NCBI RefSeq assembly: GCF_019703835.1
Contig: NZ_AP023054.1
Location: forward strand, 1,550,001 to 1,614,000
Reading direction: 5' to 3'
Length of the DNA stretch: 64,000 nt
DNA from: Thaumasiovibrio subtropicus
GTDB lineage: Bacteria; Pseudomonadota; Gammaproteobacteria; Enterobacterales; Vibrionaceae
The position numbers and the translations under genes were made by a program. This document shows positions 36,078 through 48,348 of this stretch, piece after piece (the stretch's first letter is position 1; every line of letters starts with the position of its first letter). Below the pieces are notes generated by a model that saw nothing but the letters and a program-made list of their open reading frames with translations, was not told the origin of the DNA and ran no database searches.

Positions 36078-38009
36078 ATGCCTGTAATTACTCTTCCTGA
36101 CGGCAGTCAGCGTCAATTTGACAACTCTGTATCTACAATGGAAGTCGCGCAATCAATCGGTCCAGGTCTTGCAAAAGCGACGATCGCTGGCCGTGTTAAC
36201 GGCAACCGTGTTGATGCTTGTGATTTAATCGAAGACGATGCAAGTCTTGAAATCATTACCGCAAAAGATGAAGTTGATGGTCTGGAAATCGTTCGCCACT
36301 CTTGCGCGCACCTTCTTGGTCACGCGCTAAAGCAACTTTATCCGCAAGCGAAAATGGCCATCGGTCCGACGATCGATAATGGTTTCTACTATGACATTGA
36401 TCTTGACGAGTCATTGACGCAAGAAGATCTTGAGAAGATCGAAAAGCGCATGAAAGAGCTTGCGAAGACCAAATACCAAGTTATCAAGAAACAGGTAAGC
36501 TGGCAGGAAGCGCGTGACACATTCGAGTCGCGTGGAGAAACCTACAAGGTTGAAATTTTAGACGAAAACGTTGCACGCGACGATCGTCCTGGTCTGTACC
36601 ATCACGAAGAATACATTGATATGTGTCGCGGCCCTCATGTTCCACATATGGGCTTCTGTCAGCATTTTACGCTGCTTAATGTGGCTGGTGCATACTGGCG
36701 TGGCAACAGTGATAATAAAATGCTGCAGCGCATCTACGGTACCGCTTTCCATGATAAGAAAGCGCTAAAAGCGCATTTAACGCGTCTTGAAGAAGCCGCA
36801 AAGCGTGACCACCGTAAAATCGGTAAGCAGTTAGACCTATTCCACATGCAGCAAGAAGCACCGGGTATGGTGTTCTGGCACAATGATGGTTGGACAATCT
36901 ATAAGACGCTTGAAAACTTTATTCGCGACCAACTTGTTAAGTTTGAGTACGAAGAAGTTCGCGCACCATTGATCCTAGATGTCAGCATGTGGGAAAAATC
37001 GGGTCACTGGGATAAGTACGGCGATATGATTTTCTCAACGGAGTCTGAGAAGCGCACGTATGCAGTTAAGCCGATGAACTGTCCTGGCCATCTGCAGATC
37101 TTCAATCAGGGTCTAAAGTCGTACCGTGATCTTCCATACCGCATGGCGGAGTTTGGTTTAGTTCACCGTAACGAGCCTTCAGGCTCTCTACACGGCCTAA
37201 TGCGTGTGCGATCTTTCACGCAAGATGACGCACACGTTTTCTGTACTGAGGAACAAATTTTACAAGAGGTTTCTTCTTGTATTGAGATGGTCTTTGATAC
37301 CTATAAGACGTTTGGCTTCGACAATGTGGATATTAAGTTGTCGACGCGTCCAGAGCAGCGTGTCGGTTCAGAAGAGGTTTGGGATAAAGCAGAGCAAGCG
37401 TTGGAAGATGCGCTCAAAGCAAACAATCTCGAGTTTGAATTGCAGCCGGGTGAGGGTGCGTTCTATGGACCTAAGATTGAGTTCACATTGTACGACTGCC
37501 TAGATCGCGCATGGCAATGTGGTACTATCCAGCTAGACTTCTCTATGCCGGGTCGCCTAGGTGCTTCTTACGTGGGTGAAGATAATGAGCGTCACGTACC
37601 TGTGATGATTCACCGTGCTATTCTTGGTTCACTTGAGCGTTTCATCGGTATTTTGATGGAAGAATATGCAGGTTTCTTCCCAACTTGGTTAGCGCCTCAG
37701 CAAGCTGTTGTGATGAATATCACCGATAGTCAGGGTGATTATGCGCATGAAGTGGCGAAAAAACTGCAAAAAGCTGGATTTAGAGTCAATGCAGACTTGA
37801 GAAATGAGAAGATTGGCTTTAAAATTCGCGAACACACATTAAAGCGTGTCCCTTATATGCTTGTTTGTGGTGACAAAGAAGTAGAAGCTGGGGAAATCGC
37901 AGTGCGTACCCGTAAAGGTAAAGACCTGGGTAAATTCAAGATTGATGACTTTATTGCTCACCTGCAGCAGGAAGTTAGCAGTCGTACGCTGAATATTTCG
38001 GAGGAATAA
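36078..38009 (+). CDS. thrS: Threonyl-tRNA synthetase
   Basis: 643 residues (E. coli 642) from the ATG at 36078 with AAGGA upstream; the longer frame from 36039 is spurious. Domains in order: TGS (1-60), editing domain with HSCAHLLGH (His74 and His78), class II catalytic core ([10 protein letters not shown] contributes the zinc Cys; [11 protein letters not shown] is motif 2) and the C-terminal anticodon-binding domain. First gene of thrS-infC-rpmI-rplT; ends 3 nt before infC. Confidence 0.98.
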   Translation: MPVITLPDGSQRQFDNSVSTMEVAQSIGPGLAKATIAGRVNGNRVDACDLIEDDASLEIITAKDEVDGLEIVRHSCAHLLGHALKQLYPQAKMAIGPTIDNGFYYDIDLDESLTQEDLEKIEKRMKELAKTKYQVIKKQVSWQEARDTFESRGETYKVEILDENVARDDRPGLYHHEEYIDMCRGPHVPHMGFCQHFTLLNVAGAYWRGNSDNKMLQRIYGTAFHDKKALKAHLTRLEEAAKRDHRKIGKQLDLFHMQQEAPGMVFWHNDGWTIYKTLENFIRDQLVKFEYEEVRAPLILDVSMWEKSGHWDKYGDMIFSTESEKRTYAVKPMNCPGHLQIFNQGLKSYRDLPYRMAEFGLVHRNEPSGSLHGLMRVRSFTQDDAHVFCTEEQILQEVSSCIEMVFDTYKTFGFDNVDIKLSTRPEQRVGSEEVWDKAEQALEDALKANNLEFELQPGEGAFYGPKIEFTLYDCLDRAWQCGTIQLDFSMPGRLGASYVGEDNERHVPVMIHRAILGSLERFIGILMEEYAGFFPTWLAPQQAVVMNITDSQGDYAHEVAKKLQKAGFRVNADLRNEKIGFKIREHTLKRVPYMLVCGDKEVEAGEIAVRTRKGKDLGKFKIDDFIAHLQQEVSSRTLNISEE

Positions 38010-38012
38010 GAT

Positions 38013-38564
38013 ATTAAAGGCGCAAGAAGAGGCCAACAGCCAGCAAAACAAAATGCACATCGCTTAAATGAAGAGATCCGTGGTGTACGTGAAGTACGTC
38101 TAACTGGGGTCGACGGCGAAGCTATCGGTGTCGTGTCTATTGAAGAAGCGATGAATGCAGCGTATGATGCTGGCGTTGATTTGGTAGAAATCAGTCCTAA
38201 TGCCGAGCCACCAGTCTGTCGCGTGATGGACTATGGCAAATATCTCTTTGAAAAGAGCAAGGCTGCTAAAGAGCAAAAGAAAAAGCAAAAACAAGTCCAA
38301 GTGAAGGAAGTGAAATTCCGTCCGGGCACAGATGTGGGCGACTATCAGGTAAAACTGCGCAACCTGGTTCGCTTCATTGAAGAGGGCAACAAAGTCAAAG
38401 TAACGATTCGCTTCCGCGGCCGTGAAATGGCGCACCAAGACATCGGTGTTGACGTTCTTAATCGTTTGAAGGAAGACACAGCTGAAATTGCAGTTGTTGA
38501 AAGCTTCCCGACGCGCATTGAGGGCCGTCAGATGATCATGGTTATCGCCCCGAAAAAGAAGTAA
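38013..38564 (+). CDS. infC: Translation initiation factor IF-3 with AUU start codon
   Basis: 183 residues. The frame starts at ATT (38013), 3 nt after the thrS stop, with GGAGGAATAAG just upstream; the first codons (ATT AAA GGC) match E. coli infC. The first ATG in frame (38133) would cut off 40 residues including [16 protein letters not shown]-3 rejects non-AUG starts, so the AUU codon gives negative autoregulation, as in E. coli. The C-terminal domain ends VIAPKKK. Confidence 0.96.
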   Translation: MKGARRGQQPAKQNAHRLNEEIRGVREVRLTGVDGEAIGVVSIEEAMNAAYDAGVDLVEISPNAEPPVCRVMDYGKYLFEKSKAAKEQKKKQKQVQVKEVKFRPGTDVGDYQVKLRNLVRFIEEGNKVKVTIRFRGREMAHQDIGVDVLNRLKEDTAEIAVVESFPTRIEGRQMIMVIAPKKK

Positions 38565-38583
38565 TTAGTGCATCCAAGTAGAT

Positions 38584-38611
38584 AAAGGCCTGCTTGAAAG
38601 AGCAGGCCTTT
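38584..38611 (+). terminator. Strong hairpin between infC and rpmI (attenuator/terminator)
   Basis: A perfect 11-bp stem (AAAGGCCTGCT / AGCAGGCCTTT), 6-nt loop, followed by TGTTTCG. It is 20 nt after infC and 53 nt before rpmI. In this operon L20 controls rpmI-rplT through the leader RNA; the hairpin may be a partial terminator setting the ratio of infC to ribosomal-protein message. Confidence 0.65.
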
Positions 38612-38663
38612 GTTTCGCCTAATTATATTGGTATTAACTTTATTAACAATGCGGAGTCTCATC

Positions 38664-38858
38664 ATGCCTAAGATGAAATCCAACAAAGGCGCTTCTAAGC
38701 GCTTCAAAAAAACCGGTGGTGGTTTTAAGTTCAAGCACGCAACCAAACGTCACATCCTGACTAAGCGTACTACTAAGAACAAACGTCAACTGCGTCCAAA
38801 TGCAATTCTACCTAAGTGTGAAGTTGCAGCAGTAGCACGTATGCTTCCATACGCATAA
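38664..38858 (+). CDS. rpmI: 50S ribosomal protein L35
   Basis: 64 residues starting [14 protein letters not shown], the universal L35 N-terminus; the longer frame from 38610 is spurious. Very basic, as expected. A GGAG sequence lies upstream. Co-transcribed with rplT. Confidence 0.97.
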   Translation: MPKMKSNKGASKRFKKTGGGFKFKHATKRHILTKRTTKNKRQLRPNAILPKCEVAAVARMLPYA

Positions 38859-38889
38859 TTCGTTTTTAGTCTTACACATAATTAGTTAG

Positions 38890-39252
<363 letters not shown>

Positions 39253-39276
39253 TTTATTACAGTTCGGTATTCAGAA

Positions 39277-39296
39277 AGGAGCCCTCGGGCTCCTTT
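39277..39296. terminator. Terminator after rplT
   Basis: AGGAGCC, CTCG, GGCTCCT and six T; between convergent rplT and the deacetylase gene. Confidence 0.92.
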
Positions 39297-39306
39297 TTTC
39301 GTTTGT

Positions 39307-40617
39307 TTAGTTTGCGATACGCCAAGGGCTATGAATTGTCGCAGTCGGTTGTTCGTTATAACTCCACCAGTTTGCTTCCCAGACTTCATCGCTAAAAAAT
39401 ACAGTATCACCTGCGTGATATGGTCGCTGCATTTGCCAATCTGAAATGATAGGCTCTGGCGATATCATCCAGTCAATCATGTCAGTATGAGTGACAAACC
39501 GTACCTCAGGGAAGGAGAGTGCATACTCGATAAACTCGGTGAGTACATATTGTCGATCCGCCGTTGTTGTCTCTGGTGTACCAAAGGTTTCACTGCCATT
39601 CACTAAGCCGTATAAATTTGAGTGGAGCCCTAGTACTAACGGCGAACGGTTACCTTGTAGTCTAAGTTGTAGGTTGTATTTATAGATAGCCAAAACATCA
39701 TCTCGGTTTAAACCTGCTGCGCCCCAATCTGGCGTGAAATACAGATTCCAATCGAAGTTATCGCCTTTCCCTGATACCGGATCGAAATAGCTAACGCGAC
39801 TCGCAATTTTGTCTCGCAGTGAATACTGAAGCCCGAACTCAGTCATCAAGTCATCTGGTGGCACAATCAGACTCGTGAGTGGAATTTCCCAAAAGCCGGG
39901 ATAAGTATTTATCGGTTGTTTCCATACACCACCGGCTAACCATTGTGAAGGGCTACCGTCATCAAGGGTGTGCGGCCAATAGTTGTTTGTTCCATCTTCT
40001 TCGGGGGTGATGCCTGCGGGTAGGCTGACATCGTAGTTGAGGCCATTTGCGATCAGCGCTTCAAACGTGGCATCACTGTAGGTGAGATAAGGCGCCCTAA
40101 AACCAGTATGGTTCGGCATCGGTTTTCCACCGAAGGCATAAACTTGCTCGATGAGATTTTGACATTGGGCTATTTCTGCGTACCAGTCGTCGTAGGTCAT
40201 CCAGTTGTTGAGAGGATCCCAATTGATCTTGTCATCAGGATGGGTTTGTGAGTGGTTAGCGACCTCGTGACCTTCATGGACAAGTGCTGACCATAAACCA
40301 AGTAGGGTAGGGTCTGTGTCATTCGCTCCACAATGATTAAAAAAGGTTGCAGAGAGTCTTTGGCCTGCGTGGCTATCATCGCCTCTGGGATTTCGATATC
40401 GGTATAAGATGGAGCGAACAAACATCATGCCCTCATAGTCTGCATTGTCATCAAATCCCAAGGCAATGAACTGTGGTGTGACTACCGTTGCTATGGGGCT
40501 CTCTTGACTCGCATAGAAAGGTGCATTTTCTTGTCCACTCACCGCCGCACTCGCTACGAGTGTACTTGCGAGCGAAAAGGCAATTCTCTGTGTGCGTGAA
40601 AACGTCTTACGAAGCAT
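39307..40617 (-). CDS. Secreted polysaccharide deacetylase, chitin-oligosaccharide-deacetylase-like, with C-terminal chitin-binding module
   Basis: 436 residues. Signal peptide about 1-28. The NodB-type catalytic motifs are seen: LGFDDNADY (metal Asp pair), ANHSQTHPD (H-S-x-x-H metal ligands), GFRAPYL, and a late HSN/H region (LGLHSNLYG). The last 45 residues (WQMQRPYHAGDTVFFSDEVW, then EANWWSYNEQP) are a CBM5/12-type chitin-binding domain. In vibrios such an enzyme (COD) removes an acetyl group from GlcNAc dimers released from chitin, making chitosan-type oligosaccharides. Confidence 0.9.
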   Translation of the reverse strand: MLRKTFSRTQRIAFSLASTLVASAAVSGQENAPFYASQESPIATVVTPQFIALGFDDNADYEGMMFVRSILYRYRNPRGDDSHAGQRLSATFFNHCGANDTDPTLLGLWSALVHEGHEVANHSQTHPDDKINWDPLNNWMTYDDWYAEIAQCQNLIEQVYAFGGKPMPNHTGFRAPYLTYSDATFEALIANGLNYDVSLPAGITPEEDGTNNYWPHTLDDGSPSQWLAGGVWKQPINTYPGFWEIPLTSLIVPPDDLMTEFGLQYSLRDKIASRVSYFDPVSGKGDNFDWNLYFTPDWGAAGLNRDDVLAIYKYNLQLRLQGNRSPLVLGLHSNLYGLVNGSETFGTPETTTADRQYVLTEFIEYALSFPEVRFVTHTDMIDWMISPEPIISDWQMQRPYHAGDTVFFSDEVWEANWWSYNEQPTATIHSPWRIAN

Positions 40618-41925
<1,308 letters not shown>

Positions 41926-41943
41926 TCCAGGGGAACCATCACT

Positions 41944-44349
41944 ATGAAATTTAGCGAATCTTGGCTTCGTGAGTGGGTAAACCCTGCGGTATCGACTGAC
42001 GAACTTACACACCAAATCACAATGGCGGGTCTAGAAGTAGACGACGTACTACCTGTTGCTGGTTCTTTCACTGGCGTTAAAGTGGGTAAAGTGGTTGAGT
42101 GTGGTCAACACCCAGACGCTGACAAACTACGTGTAACTAAAGTAGATGTTGGCGCTGAAGAACTTCTAGACATCGTTTGTGGCGCATCGAACTGCCGCCT
42201 AGGTATCAAAGTTGCGGTTGCGACTGTTGGTGCCGTTCTACCAGGCGATTTCAAAATCAAAAAAGCAAAACTACGTGGTCAACCATCACACGGCATGCTG
42301 TGTTCATTCTCTGAACTAGGCATCGACGTTGAATCTGATGGCATCATGGAACTAGCTGAAGACGCAGCGATCGGTACTGATTTCCGCGAATTCCTAGGTC
42401 TTGACGACGTAACAGTAGACGTAGACCTAACCGCTAACCGCGCGGACTGTTTCAGCATCCGTGGTATGGCGCGTGAAGTTGGCGTTCTAAACCGTGCTGA
42501 CGTCACTGAGCCTGCGGTAAACGCAGTAGCACCAGTTATCGATGACACTGTTTCTATCGAAGTGAAAGCGACAGCTGCATGTCCACGTTACCTTGGCCGT
42601 GTGGTTAAGAACGTAAACGTTCAAGCTGAAACACCACTTTGGATGCAAGAGAAACTGCGCCGCTGTGGTATCCGCTCTATCGACCCAGTTGTAGACATCA
42701 CTAACTTTGTTCTTCTAGAGCAAGGCCAGCCAATGCACGCATTCGATCTTGCTAAGATTGAAGGTGGCATCGTAGTGCGTATGGCAGAGCAGGGCGAGAA
42801 GCTAACGCTTCTAGATGGTAACGAAGCTGAGCTAAACGCAGATACGCTAGTTGTCGCAGATCACAACAAAGCCCTTGCTATCGCAGGTATCTTCGGTGGT
42901 GAAGAGTCAGGTGTAACCACTGAGACTAAAGACGTGCTACTTGAATGTGCGTTCTTTGCACCAGACCACATCCGTGGCCGTGCGCGTAGCTACGGTCTAC
43001 ACACGGATTCTTCAATGCGTTTTGAGCGTGGTGTCGATTTCGCACTACAAACAAGCGCAATGGAGCGTGCAACAGAGCTTTTAGTTGAGATCTGTGGCGG
43101 TGAAGTAGCGCCTGTTGTTGCAGTAGAGTCAGAAGCTGACCTACCAAAAGCAAACACAGTATCACTACGTCGTACTAAGCTAGACAGCCTACTGGGCCAC
43201 CACATTGCAGACAGCGATGTTGTTGAGATCCTTGAGCGTCTTGGCCTAACTGTAGAAACGACAGAGGCAGGTTGGACAGCGACAGCACCAACATGGCGTT
43301 TTGATATCGCAATCGAGCAAGACCTCATTGAAGAAGTCGGTCGTATTTACGGTTACGATAACATCCCTAACCAAAACCCAGCGGCAGCACTTAAGATGCA
43401 CGACCACGTTGAAGCGAACATTCCGCTAAAACGCGTGCGTAATCTACTTGTTGACCGTGGTTACCAAGAAGCGATCACTTACAGCTTCGTTGAGCCAGAG
43501 CAGCAAAAGCTTGTTGTTCCAGGTGTTGAGCCGCTAATCCTGCCATTCCCAATCTCTGCGGATATGTCAGCTATGCGCCTAGGCCTAATCCAAGGTCTAC
43601 TAAACACTGTGGTTCACAACCAGAAACGTCAACAGCCACGCGTTCGTCTATTCGAATACGGCCTACGTTTCATTCCATGTGAGTCTGCGGAAAATGGGAT
43701 GCGCCAAGAGCCTATGCTTGCGGGTGTTATCGCTGGTACTCGCAGCGAAGAGCATTGGGATATCGAAACCAACACTGTTGATTTCTTTGATCTAAAAGGC
43801 GATCTAGAAGCGGTTCTTGAGCTTACAGCAAACAAAAACGCATACGCTTTTGCTGCGCTTTCTGCTGAAGATAAAGCAGCGAACCCAGCGCTTCACCCTG
43901 GTCAATCTGCAGCAATCGTTGTAGATGGCAAGCAAGTTGGTGTGATTGGTACCGTTCACCCAGAGCTTGAGCGTAAGTTTGGCCTAAACGGTCGCACTAT
44001 CGTATTCGAAGTGGAATGGTCTGCAATCAATACTAAAGTGATTCCAGAAGCGGTTCAGCTTTCTAAGTTCCCATCAAACCGTCGTGACATCGCGGTAGTT
44101 GTTGATGAAGCAGTCGCTTCTGGCGACATCGTTGCAGCATGTCTAGAGCAAGGTGGCGAGTTCTTACAAGATGCGAAGCTGTTCGACGTTTACGTTGGTA
44201 AGGGCGTTGAAGAAGGTAAGAAGAGCCTAGCAATCGCACTGACGCTGCAGTCAGTAGAGCGCACGCTTGAAGATGCGGACATCGCGGGTGCGGTTGACGC
44301 AATTGTTGCACACGTCTCTGAGAAGTTTGGTGCTACGCTACGCGACTAA
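41944..44349 (+). CDS. pheT: Phenylalanyl-tRNA synthetase beta subunit
   Basis: 801 residues (E. coli 795). N-terminal EMAP-type tRNA-binding domain ([21 protein letters not shown]), B3/B4 editing domain, B5 DNA-binding-like domain, catalytic-like core and a C-terminal FDX-ACB anticodon-binding domain ([13 protein letters not shown]). Leucine is very often coded by CTA here, unlike neighbouring metabolic genes, which I take as codon adaptation for high expression. Confidence 0.98.
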   Translation: MKFSESWLREWVNPAVSTDELTHQITMAGLEVDDVLPVAGSFTGVKVGKVVECGQHPDADKLRVTKVDVGAEELLDIVCGASNCRLGIKVAVATVGAVLPGDFKIKKAKLRGQPSHGMLCSFSELGIDVESDGIMELAEDAAIGTDFREFLGLDDVTVDVDLTANRADCFSIRGMAREVGVLNRADVTEPAVNAVAPVIDDTVSIEVKATAACPRYLGRVVKNVNVQAETPLWMQEKLRRCGIRSIDPVVDITNFVLLEQGQPMHAFDLAKIEGGIVVRMAEQGEKLTLLDGNEAELNADTLVVADHNKALAIAGIFGGEESGVTTETKDVLLECAFFAPDHIRGRARSYGLHTDSSMRFERGVDFALQTSAMERATELLVEICGGEVAPVVAVESEADLPKANTVSLRRTKLDSLLGHHIADSDVVEILERLGLTVETTEAGWTATAPTWRFDIAIEQDLIEEVGRIYGYDNIPNQNPAAALKMHDHVEANIPLKRVRNLLVDRGYQEAITYSFVEPEQQKLVVPGVEPLILPFPISADMSAMRLGLIQGLLNTVVHNQKRQQPRVRLFEYGLRFIPCESAENGMRQEPMLAGVIAGTRSEEHWDIETNTVDFFDLKGDLEAVLELTANKNAYAFAALSAEDKAANPALHPGQSAAIVVDGKQVGVIGTVHPELERKFGLNGRTIVFEVEWSAINTKVIPEAVQLSKFPSNRRDIAVVVDEAVASGDIVAACLEQGGEFLQDAKLFDVYVGKGVEEGKKSLAIALTLQSVERTLEDADIAGAVDAIVAHVSEKFGATLRD

Positions 44350-44374
44350 TCACTTTACTATAAAGATGAAAGTT

Positions 44375-44404
44375 AAAAACCCTGCGTATTTGGCAGGGTT
44401 TTTT
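44375..44404. terminator. Bidirectional terminator after pheT
   Basis: A run, AACCCTGC, short loop, GCAGGGTT, T run of eight; lies between convergent pheT and cpdA-like genes. ihfA, which follows pheT directly in E. coli, is here separated from it by the inserted cpdA-like gene. Confidence 0.92.
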
Positions 44405-45130
44405 TTAAATTGAAATAAATTCTACCTGTAGTGCATCTTGACCTAGGTTGATCTTATGAACACCAATCCGGTCATTTCTGTTGTATTGGCGAATGCTATG
44501 ATCAAACCCAAAGGCGGTAGAAGGGGCCATGTATTGGGTGACGTTGTGACGTTTTTCTACGATGCTGGCATGCCCATGGCCACATATCACTTCTTTTACA
44601 CTGTACTTAGCTAATACTTTTAATAGTGTCTCATCGTTCTCGAGGCGGATCGCTTTCATCCAATCTGCACCAACTGGCAATACAGGGTGGTGGAGAACAA
44701 CGACAGGCTTTATTGCGCGTTGAAGCTGTTTGCGTAAACGGCTCAATTCTCGACGATTTACACGGCCAGAGCCTAGTGGAAGTCTGGGGCTCAGCGGTTT
44801 ATCGCTTGTATCGATGAAGCAAAAGTCTCTCTCATCTATTCTTACCTTTTGTGTCACATTGATAGCAGTATCTCTTAACTCAGATTGCATGAGCCGGTTG
44901 TCGTCATGATTACCGGGAATCGCATACATGGCTTGCTGTTGAGCATATTGTGAGACGAATTTAGCGAATGTGCGGTAGCAGCCTGATACAGGACCACAGC
45001 AAATGTCACCGGTGAAGAGAATATGAGTTGATGCTTTGTCGTTGTTAGCCAGTGTTAGCGCTTTTGCCAAATGATGATAGCTGGTTTCGTCATGGAGGTG
45101 ACAGTCACTGATTTGATAGATTGTACTCAT
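44405..45130 (-). CDS. cpdA: CpdA-like cyclic-nucleotide phosphodiesterase
   Basis: 241 residues, shorter than E. coli CpdA (275). Class III phosphodiesterase motifs: ISDCHLH, FTGDIC, IPGNHDDN, VVLHHPVLPVG and CGHGHA, giving a binuclear metal site. It would hydrolyse 3',5'-cAMP in the cytoplasm. Inserted between pheT and ihfA on the opposite strand. Other calcineurin-type substrates are possible. Confidence 0.85.
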   Translation of the reverse strand: MSTIYQISDCHLHDETSYHHLAKALTLANNDKASTHILFTGDICCGPVSGCYRTFAKFVSQYAQQQAMYAIPGNHDDNRLMQSELRDTAINVTQKVRIDERDFCFIDTSDKPLSPRLPLGSGRVNRRELSRLRKQLQRAIKPVVVLHHPVLPVGADWMKAIRLENDETLLKVLAKYSVKEVICGHGHASIVEKRHNVTQYMAPSTAFGFDHSIRQYNRNDRIGVHKINLGQDALQVEFISI

Positions 45131-45780
45131 TGTTGCTCAAGGGCTGACTGATGAAGAGGTGTATTGGGAAGATTCTATCACTGGTTGGTGAGTGGATTCT
45201 AACTTGGTTTTGATTTCCTGAGTGGTGTCTTGATATAGAAAGAGGGGGATTGATTTATGGCTTCTTGGATAAGTTTCTAATGACTAGCCTACACCCAATA
45301 CGCATACTGAGTAATGCGTAATTTGGCTTATGTGTATATACAGCCCCCTCAAAATTCAGTGACTACATGCCTGATTCTGAAGAAATAATCGAGAAAATAC
45401 GTTCTTTCTTTAGCCTAAAATGCATTTTTCAGTAAGATATTGATAAATTGGTTAATTTAACTGGATTGTGTAAATCATGCAGTCAAATTAGCTATATATA
45501 CACCATTGACAGAATCATATTTCATTAAACGCGGGCGGGCTGTACAACTTTTTGCATTTGCTGTGAGCGATATCACTGATATTTATCAGTTTTTTTTGAC
45601 CAGAGGCGATGAAAAAAGTTGGCGGAAATCAGCTGGTTGGCATAAACTTGAGTTAAGTTGTTGTCTGGTGGGTTAAAATTGTTGCTGAATAACTATTTAG
45701 TAAATCAATTGCACACTGGCTAACACGAGTCGCGCTCCTTGATAGCGCATATGTTCAACATTGTCTTGAGGGAAACATCT
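45131..45780. promoter_or_regulatory. Long divergent intergenic region of cpdA and ihfA
   Basis: 650 bp, AT-rich, no gene supported. A 7-bp inverted repeat TACGCAT / ATGCGTA lies at 45299-45320. The ihfA promoter and RBS (GAGGGAA) are at the right end; IHF normally represses its own gene, but I could not place a good IHF site by eye. Confidence 0.4.
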
Positions 45781-46077
45781 ATGGCGCTCACTAAAGCCGA
45801 TTTGGCTGAGAACCTGTTTGAGAAAGTTGGATTGAACAAACGGGACGCCAAGGAGACGGTAGAAGTGTTCTTTGAAGAGATTCGTAAGGCGCTTGAAAAT
45901 GGAGAGCAAGTTAAGCTTTCCGGGTTTGGCAACTTCGATCTACGAGAAAAAAATGAAAGGCCGGGTCGAAATCCCAAGACCGGCGAGGACATTCCAATTT
46001 CTGCTCGTCGTGTGGTGACATTTAGACCAGGGCAGAAACTGAAAGCCCGAGTCGAAAATATCAAGTTGGATGATTAA
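45781..46077 (+). CDS. ihfA: Integration host factor alpha subunit
   Basis: 98 residues (E. coli 99) starting [13 protein letters not shown]; the longer frame from 45739 is spurious. The DNA-bending beta-arm with its intercalating proline is seen in [19 protein letters not shown]. It pairs with IhfB to bend DNA in replication, recombination and sigma-54 transcription. Confidence 0.98.
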   Translation: MALTKADLAENLFEKVGLNKRDAKETVEVFFEEIRKALENGEQVKLSGFGNFDLREKNERPGRNPKTGEDIPISARRVVTFRPGQKLKARVENIKLDD

Positions 46078-46084
46078 TTAGAAG

Positions 46085-46109
46085 AGCTCTGCAGACGCAG
46101 AGCTTTTTT
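46085..46109 (+). terminator. Terminator after ihfA
   Basis: AGCTCTGC, AGAC, GCAGAGCT and a T run. Perfect 8-bp stem. Confidence 0.9.
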
Positions 46110-46227
46110 GTATTTGGAGATCACTGCTACCGCTCATTCATTTTTGCTTTTGCTAAGTTACCCGATGTGATCAATATGTGATTTTTGTGTTTCTGCTTTG
46201 TGTATATTGCCTTTATGGAGGTTTTGT

Positions 46228-47229
46228 ATGCAAACAGCTTCTTTTGTGGAACAATTTCATGCTTTGGGCTTTCTTGGTATAACACTCAATACCACTTTTA
46301 GCTCACCTCAGTATTTCTCACTTGATGGTTGTGACTTTGTTTACCATCAACCCGGTATACTCGAAGTGATTCCGCTTCATTGGTCGCAGCGAGTCGTTAT
46401 CTCTTCTGGCATTCATGGAGACGAAACTGCGCCTATTGAAATGGTAAATCAGCTTGTTTCTGAGCTGATTCAAGGCAAATACCAACTGGGCGCGCGCGTA
46501 TTATTTATCATTGCACACCCGCAAGCCATCCAAGCTGGAAAGCGTTTTATCGATACAAACTTAAATCGCCTTTTTGAGCGAGAAGTTGATGACGATGGCA
46601 GTCTTGAATTCAATATTGCGCGCCAGTTGGATAGTGTTGTTAGCAACTTTTTCTTCGAAGGGGAAGGGCTGAAATGGCACTTAGATGTGCATAGCGCTAT
46701 ACGCGACTCAAAGTATTTTGCCTTTGCTGTTCGCCCGTTCACAGAGCCTGAGATCGCTAAGCAGCCATTGATGAGCTTGTTATCAAAAGGGCGGGTCTCT
46801 GCCGTTCTTCATTCTCAGTCACCTTCCTCAACATTCAGTTGGTATAGCGCACATTATCATCAGGCTAATGCGTTAACCGTTGAATTGGGGCGTGTTGCGA
46901 GATTTGGCGAGAATAATCACCAAGAAATTAAATCGTTCAAAGCAGCATTGGTTGCCCTATTGAATGATGCCCCTTTCAGTCTTGAACAAGGTAGCTTCAA
47001 GGTTAAACAGTATCGCGTGAATCGAGTGTTGAATAAGCAGGACGACAGTTTTCGATTTGTTTTTCCAGCGTCTACTGCCAACTTCACCTTGTTTGATGGG
47101 GGAGAGGTGATTGCCTATGAACATGAACAACCTATTTCCTCACAGATAGGTGAGAGATTAATTTTTCCAAATGCCAACGTGCCTATTGGTCAGCGGGCAG
47201 CGTTATTAGTCGTCGAAGTAGACAACTGA
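46228..47229 (+). CDS. astE: Succinylglutamate desuccinylase/aspartoacylase family (AstE)
   Basis: 333 residues from the ATG at 46228, which has GGAGG 5 nt upstream; a longer frame from 46198 is less likely. Zinc-peptidase-like ligands: SSGIHGDETAPIE (His and Glu) and WHLDVHSAIRD (His). AstE cuts succinylglutamate to glutamate and succinate in the last step of the arginine succinyltransferase pathway. The other ast genes are not adjacent. Confidence 0.9.
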   Translation: MQTASFVEQFHALGFLGITLNTTFSSPQYFSLDGCDFVYHQPGILEVIPLHWSQRVVISSGIHGDETAPIEMVNQLVSELIQGKYQLGARVLFIIAHPQAIQAGKRFIDTNLNRLFEREVDDDGSLEFNIARQLDSVVSNFFFEGEGLKWHLDVHSAIRDSKYFAFAVRPFTEPEIAKQPLMSLLSKGRVSAVLHSQSPSSTFSWYSAHYHQANALTVELGRVARFGENNHQEIKSFKAALVALLNDAPFSLEQGSFKVKQYRVNRVLNKQDDSFRFVFPASTANFTLFDGGEVIAYEHEQPISSQIGERLIFPNANVPIGQRAALLVVEVDN

Positions 47230-47346
47230 GTATACAGGTTTGTGGCGTAGCGAAGGCCCATATTTCTGCCCTATTCTCTATGACTTGCTATTGAGTCTGT
47301 CTTTAGGTCTGGTAAGGTTATACCGATTGGAAATGATAGGCTTTTT

Positions 47347-48348
47347 ATGGATTTACTTGGGTTAGAGCAGCGTCAGTCAAGACGTTGGAGTCGACTGTTG
47401 GCGGTTCTATTCGTGTTACTTTTTTTGTCAGTGCTGTTCTCATTGAGTGCTGGTGAAGTATGGTTTTTACCTCTGGGTGAGTTGAGTAAGTTTGAGCATA
47501 TGTTACTTTGGGAGCTGCGATTACCGCGAGCGCTCTCAACTGTCGCGATTGGTGCAATGCTCGCGGCATCGGGTGTATCTCTTCAGGTTGTGTTGGGCAA
47601 TCCTCTCGCCGAACCAGGTATTCTAGGGGTATCTGGGGGAGCTAGTCTTTTTGTTATTTTGCTGCTGTTTTTATTTCCTAGCGTAGCGCACCCGTACGTG
47701 CTGATGGCTGTTGCTGTGATAGGGGCATTGCTGTTTACCCTATTGCTGGTTGGCTTGAGTTTATGGCGTCGGCTATCTACACCAAATATGTTACTGATTG
47801 GTATCGCATTGGGAATACTTTCCAGCTCGGTAGTCACTTGGGTTTTCTACTTTTCCAACGATATGAACTTGCGCCAGTTGCTGTATTGGTTGATGGGTAG
47901 TGTTTCTGGTGTGACATGGCAGCAACTCAGTATTTTAATCTTCCTTGTACCAATATTAGTTTGGCTCTGTATGCAAGGAAAGGTGCTCGACTTTCTGATG
48001 TTAGGTGACGTGACAGCCGCGCAACTTGGTATTGATACCCATCGAACACGAATAAAATTGATCGGTGTTATCGCCTTATTGGTTGGGGGAAGTGTTGCGC
48101 TTGCTGGGGTTATTGGTTTCATTGGTCTGGTTGTCCCACACATATTGCGGTTGAGCTTTGGTCCTTCACACCGCTTTTTAGTTATTGCGAGTGCAGTTGC
48201 TGGGGCGGGACTATTAACCCTTTCTGACACATTATCTCGAATTCTGATGTCTTCAACAGAGTTACCCGTGGGTGTTATTACGGCCTCTATTGGCGCCCCC
48301 GTCTTTGTATGGCTGCTTTTAAGGGGGGAAGCGGATGTTAGTCGCTGA
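47347..48348 (+). CDS. btuC: Vitamin B12 ABC importer permease BtuC
   Basis: 333 residues (E. coli 326) with about ten membrane helices of the FecCD type; conserved blocks ELRLPRALSTVAIGAMLAAS, GNPLAEPGILGVSGGAS and GLVVPHILRL. It overlaps btuD by 14 bp. No cobalamin riboswitch was recognised in the 117-bp upstream gap. Confidence 0.94.
   Translation: MDLLGLEQRQSRRWSRLLAVLFVLLFLSVLFSLSAGEVWFLPLGELSKFEHMLLWELRLPRALSTVAIGAMLAASGVSLQVVLGNPLAEPGILGVSGGASLFVILLLFLFPSVAHPYVLMAVAVIGALLFTLLLVGLSLWRRLSTPNMLLIGIALGILSSSVVTWVFYFSNDMNLRQLLYWLMGSVSGVTWQQLSILIFLVPILVWLCMQGKVLDFLMLGDVTAAQLGIDTHRTRIKLIGVIALLVGGSVALAGVIGFIGLVVPHILRLSFGPSHRFLVIASAVAGAGLLTLSDTLSRILMSSTELPVGVITASIGAPVFVWLLLRGEADVSR

Noticed and set aside
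47230-47346. Cobalamin riboswitch before btuC
   Set aside because: The gap is only 117 bp and I could not find the conserved B12-box; not supported.
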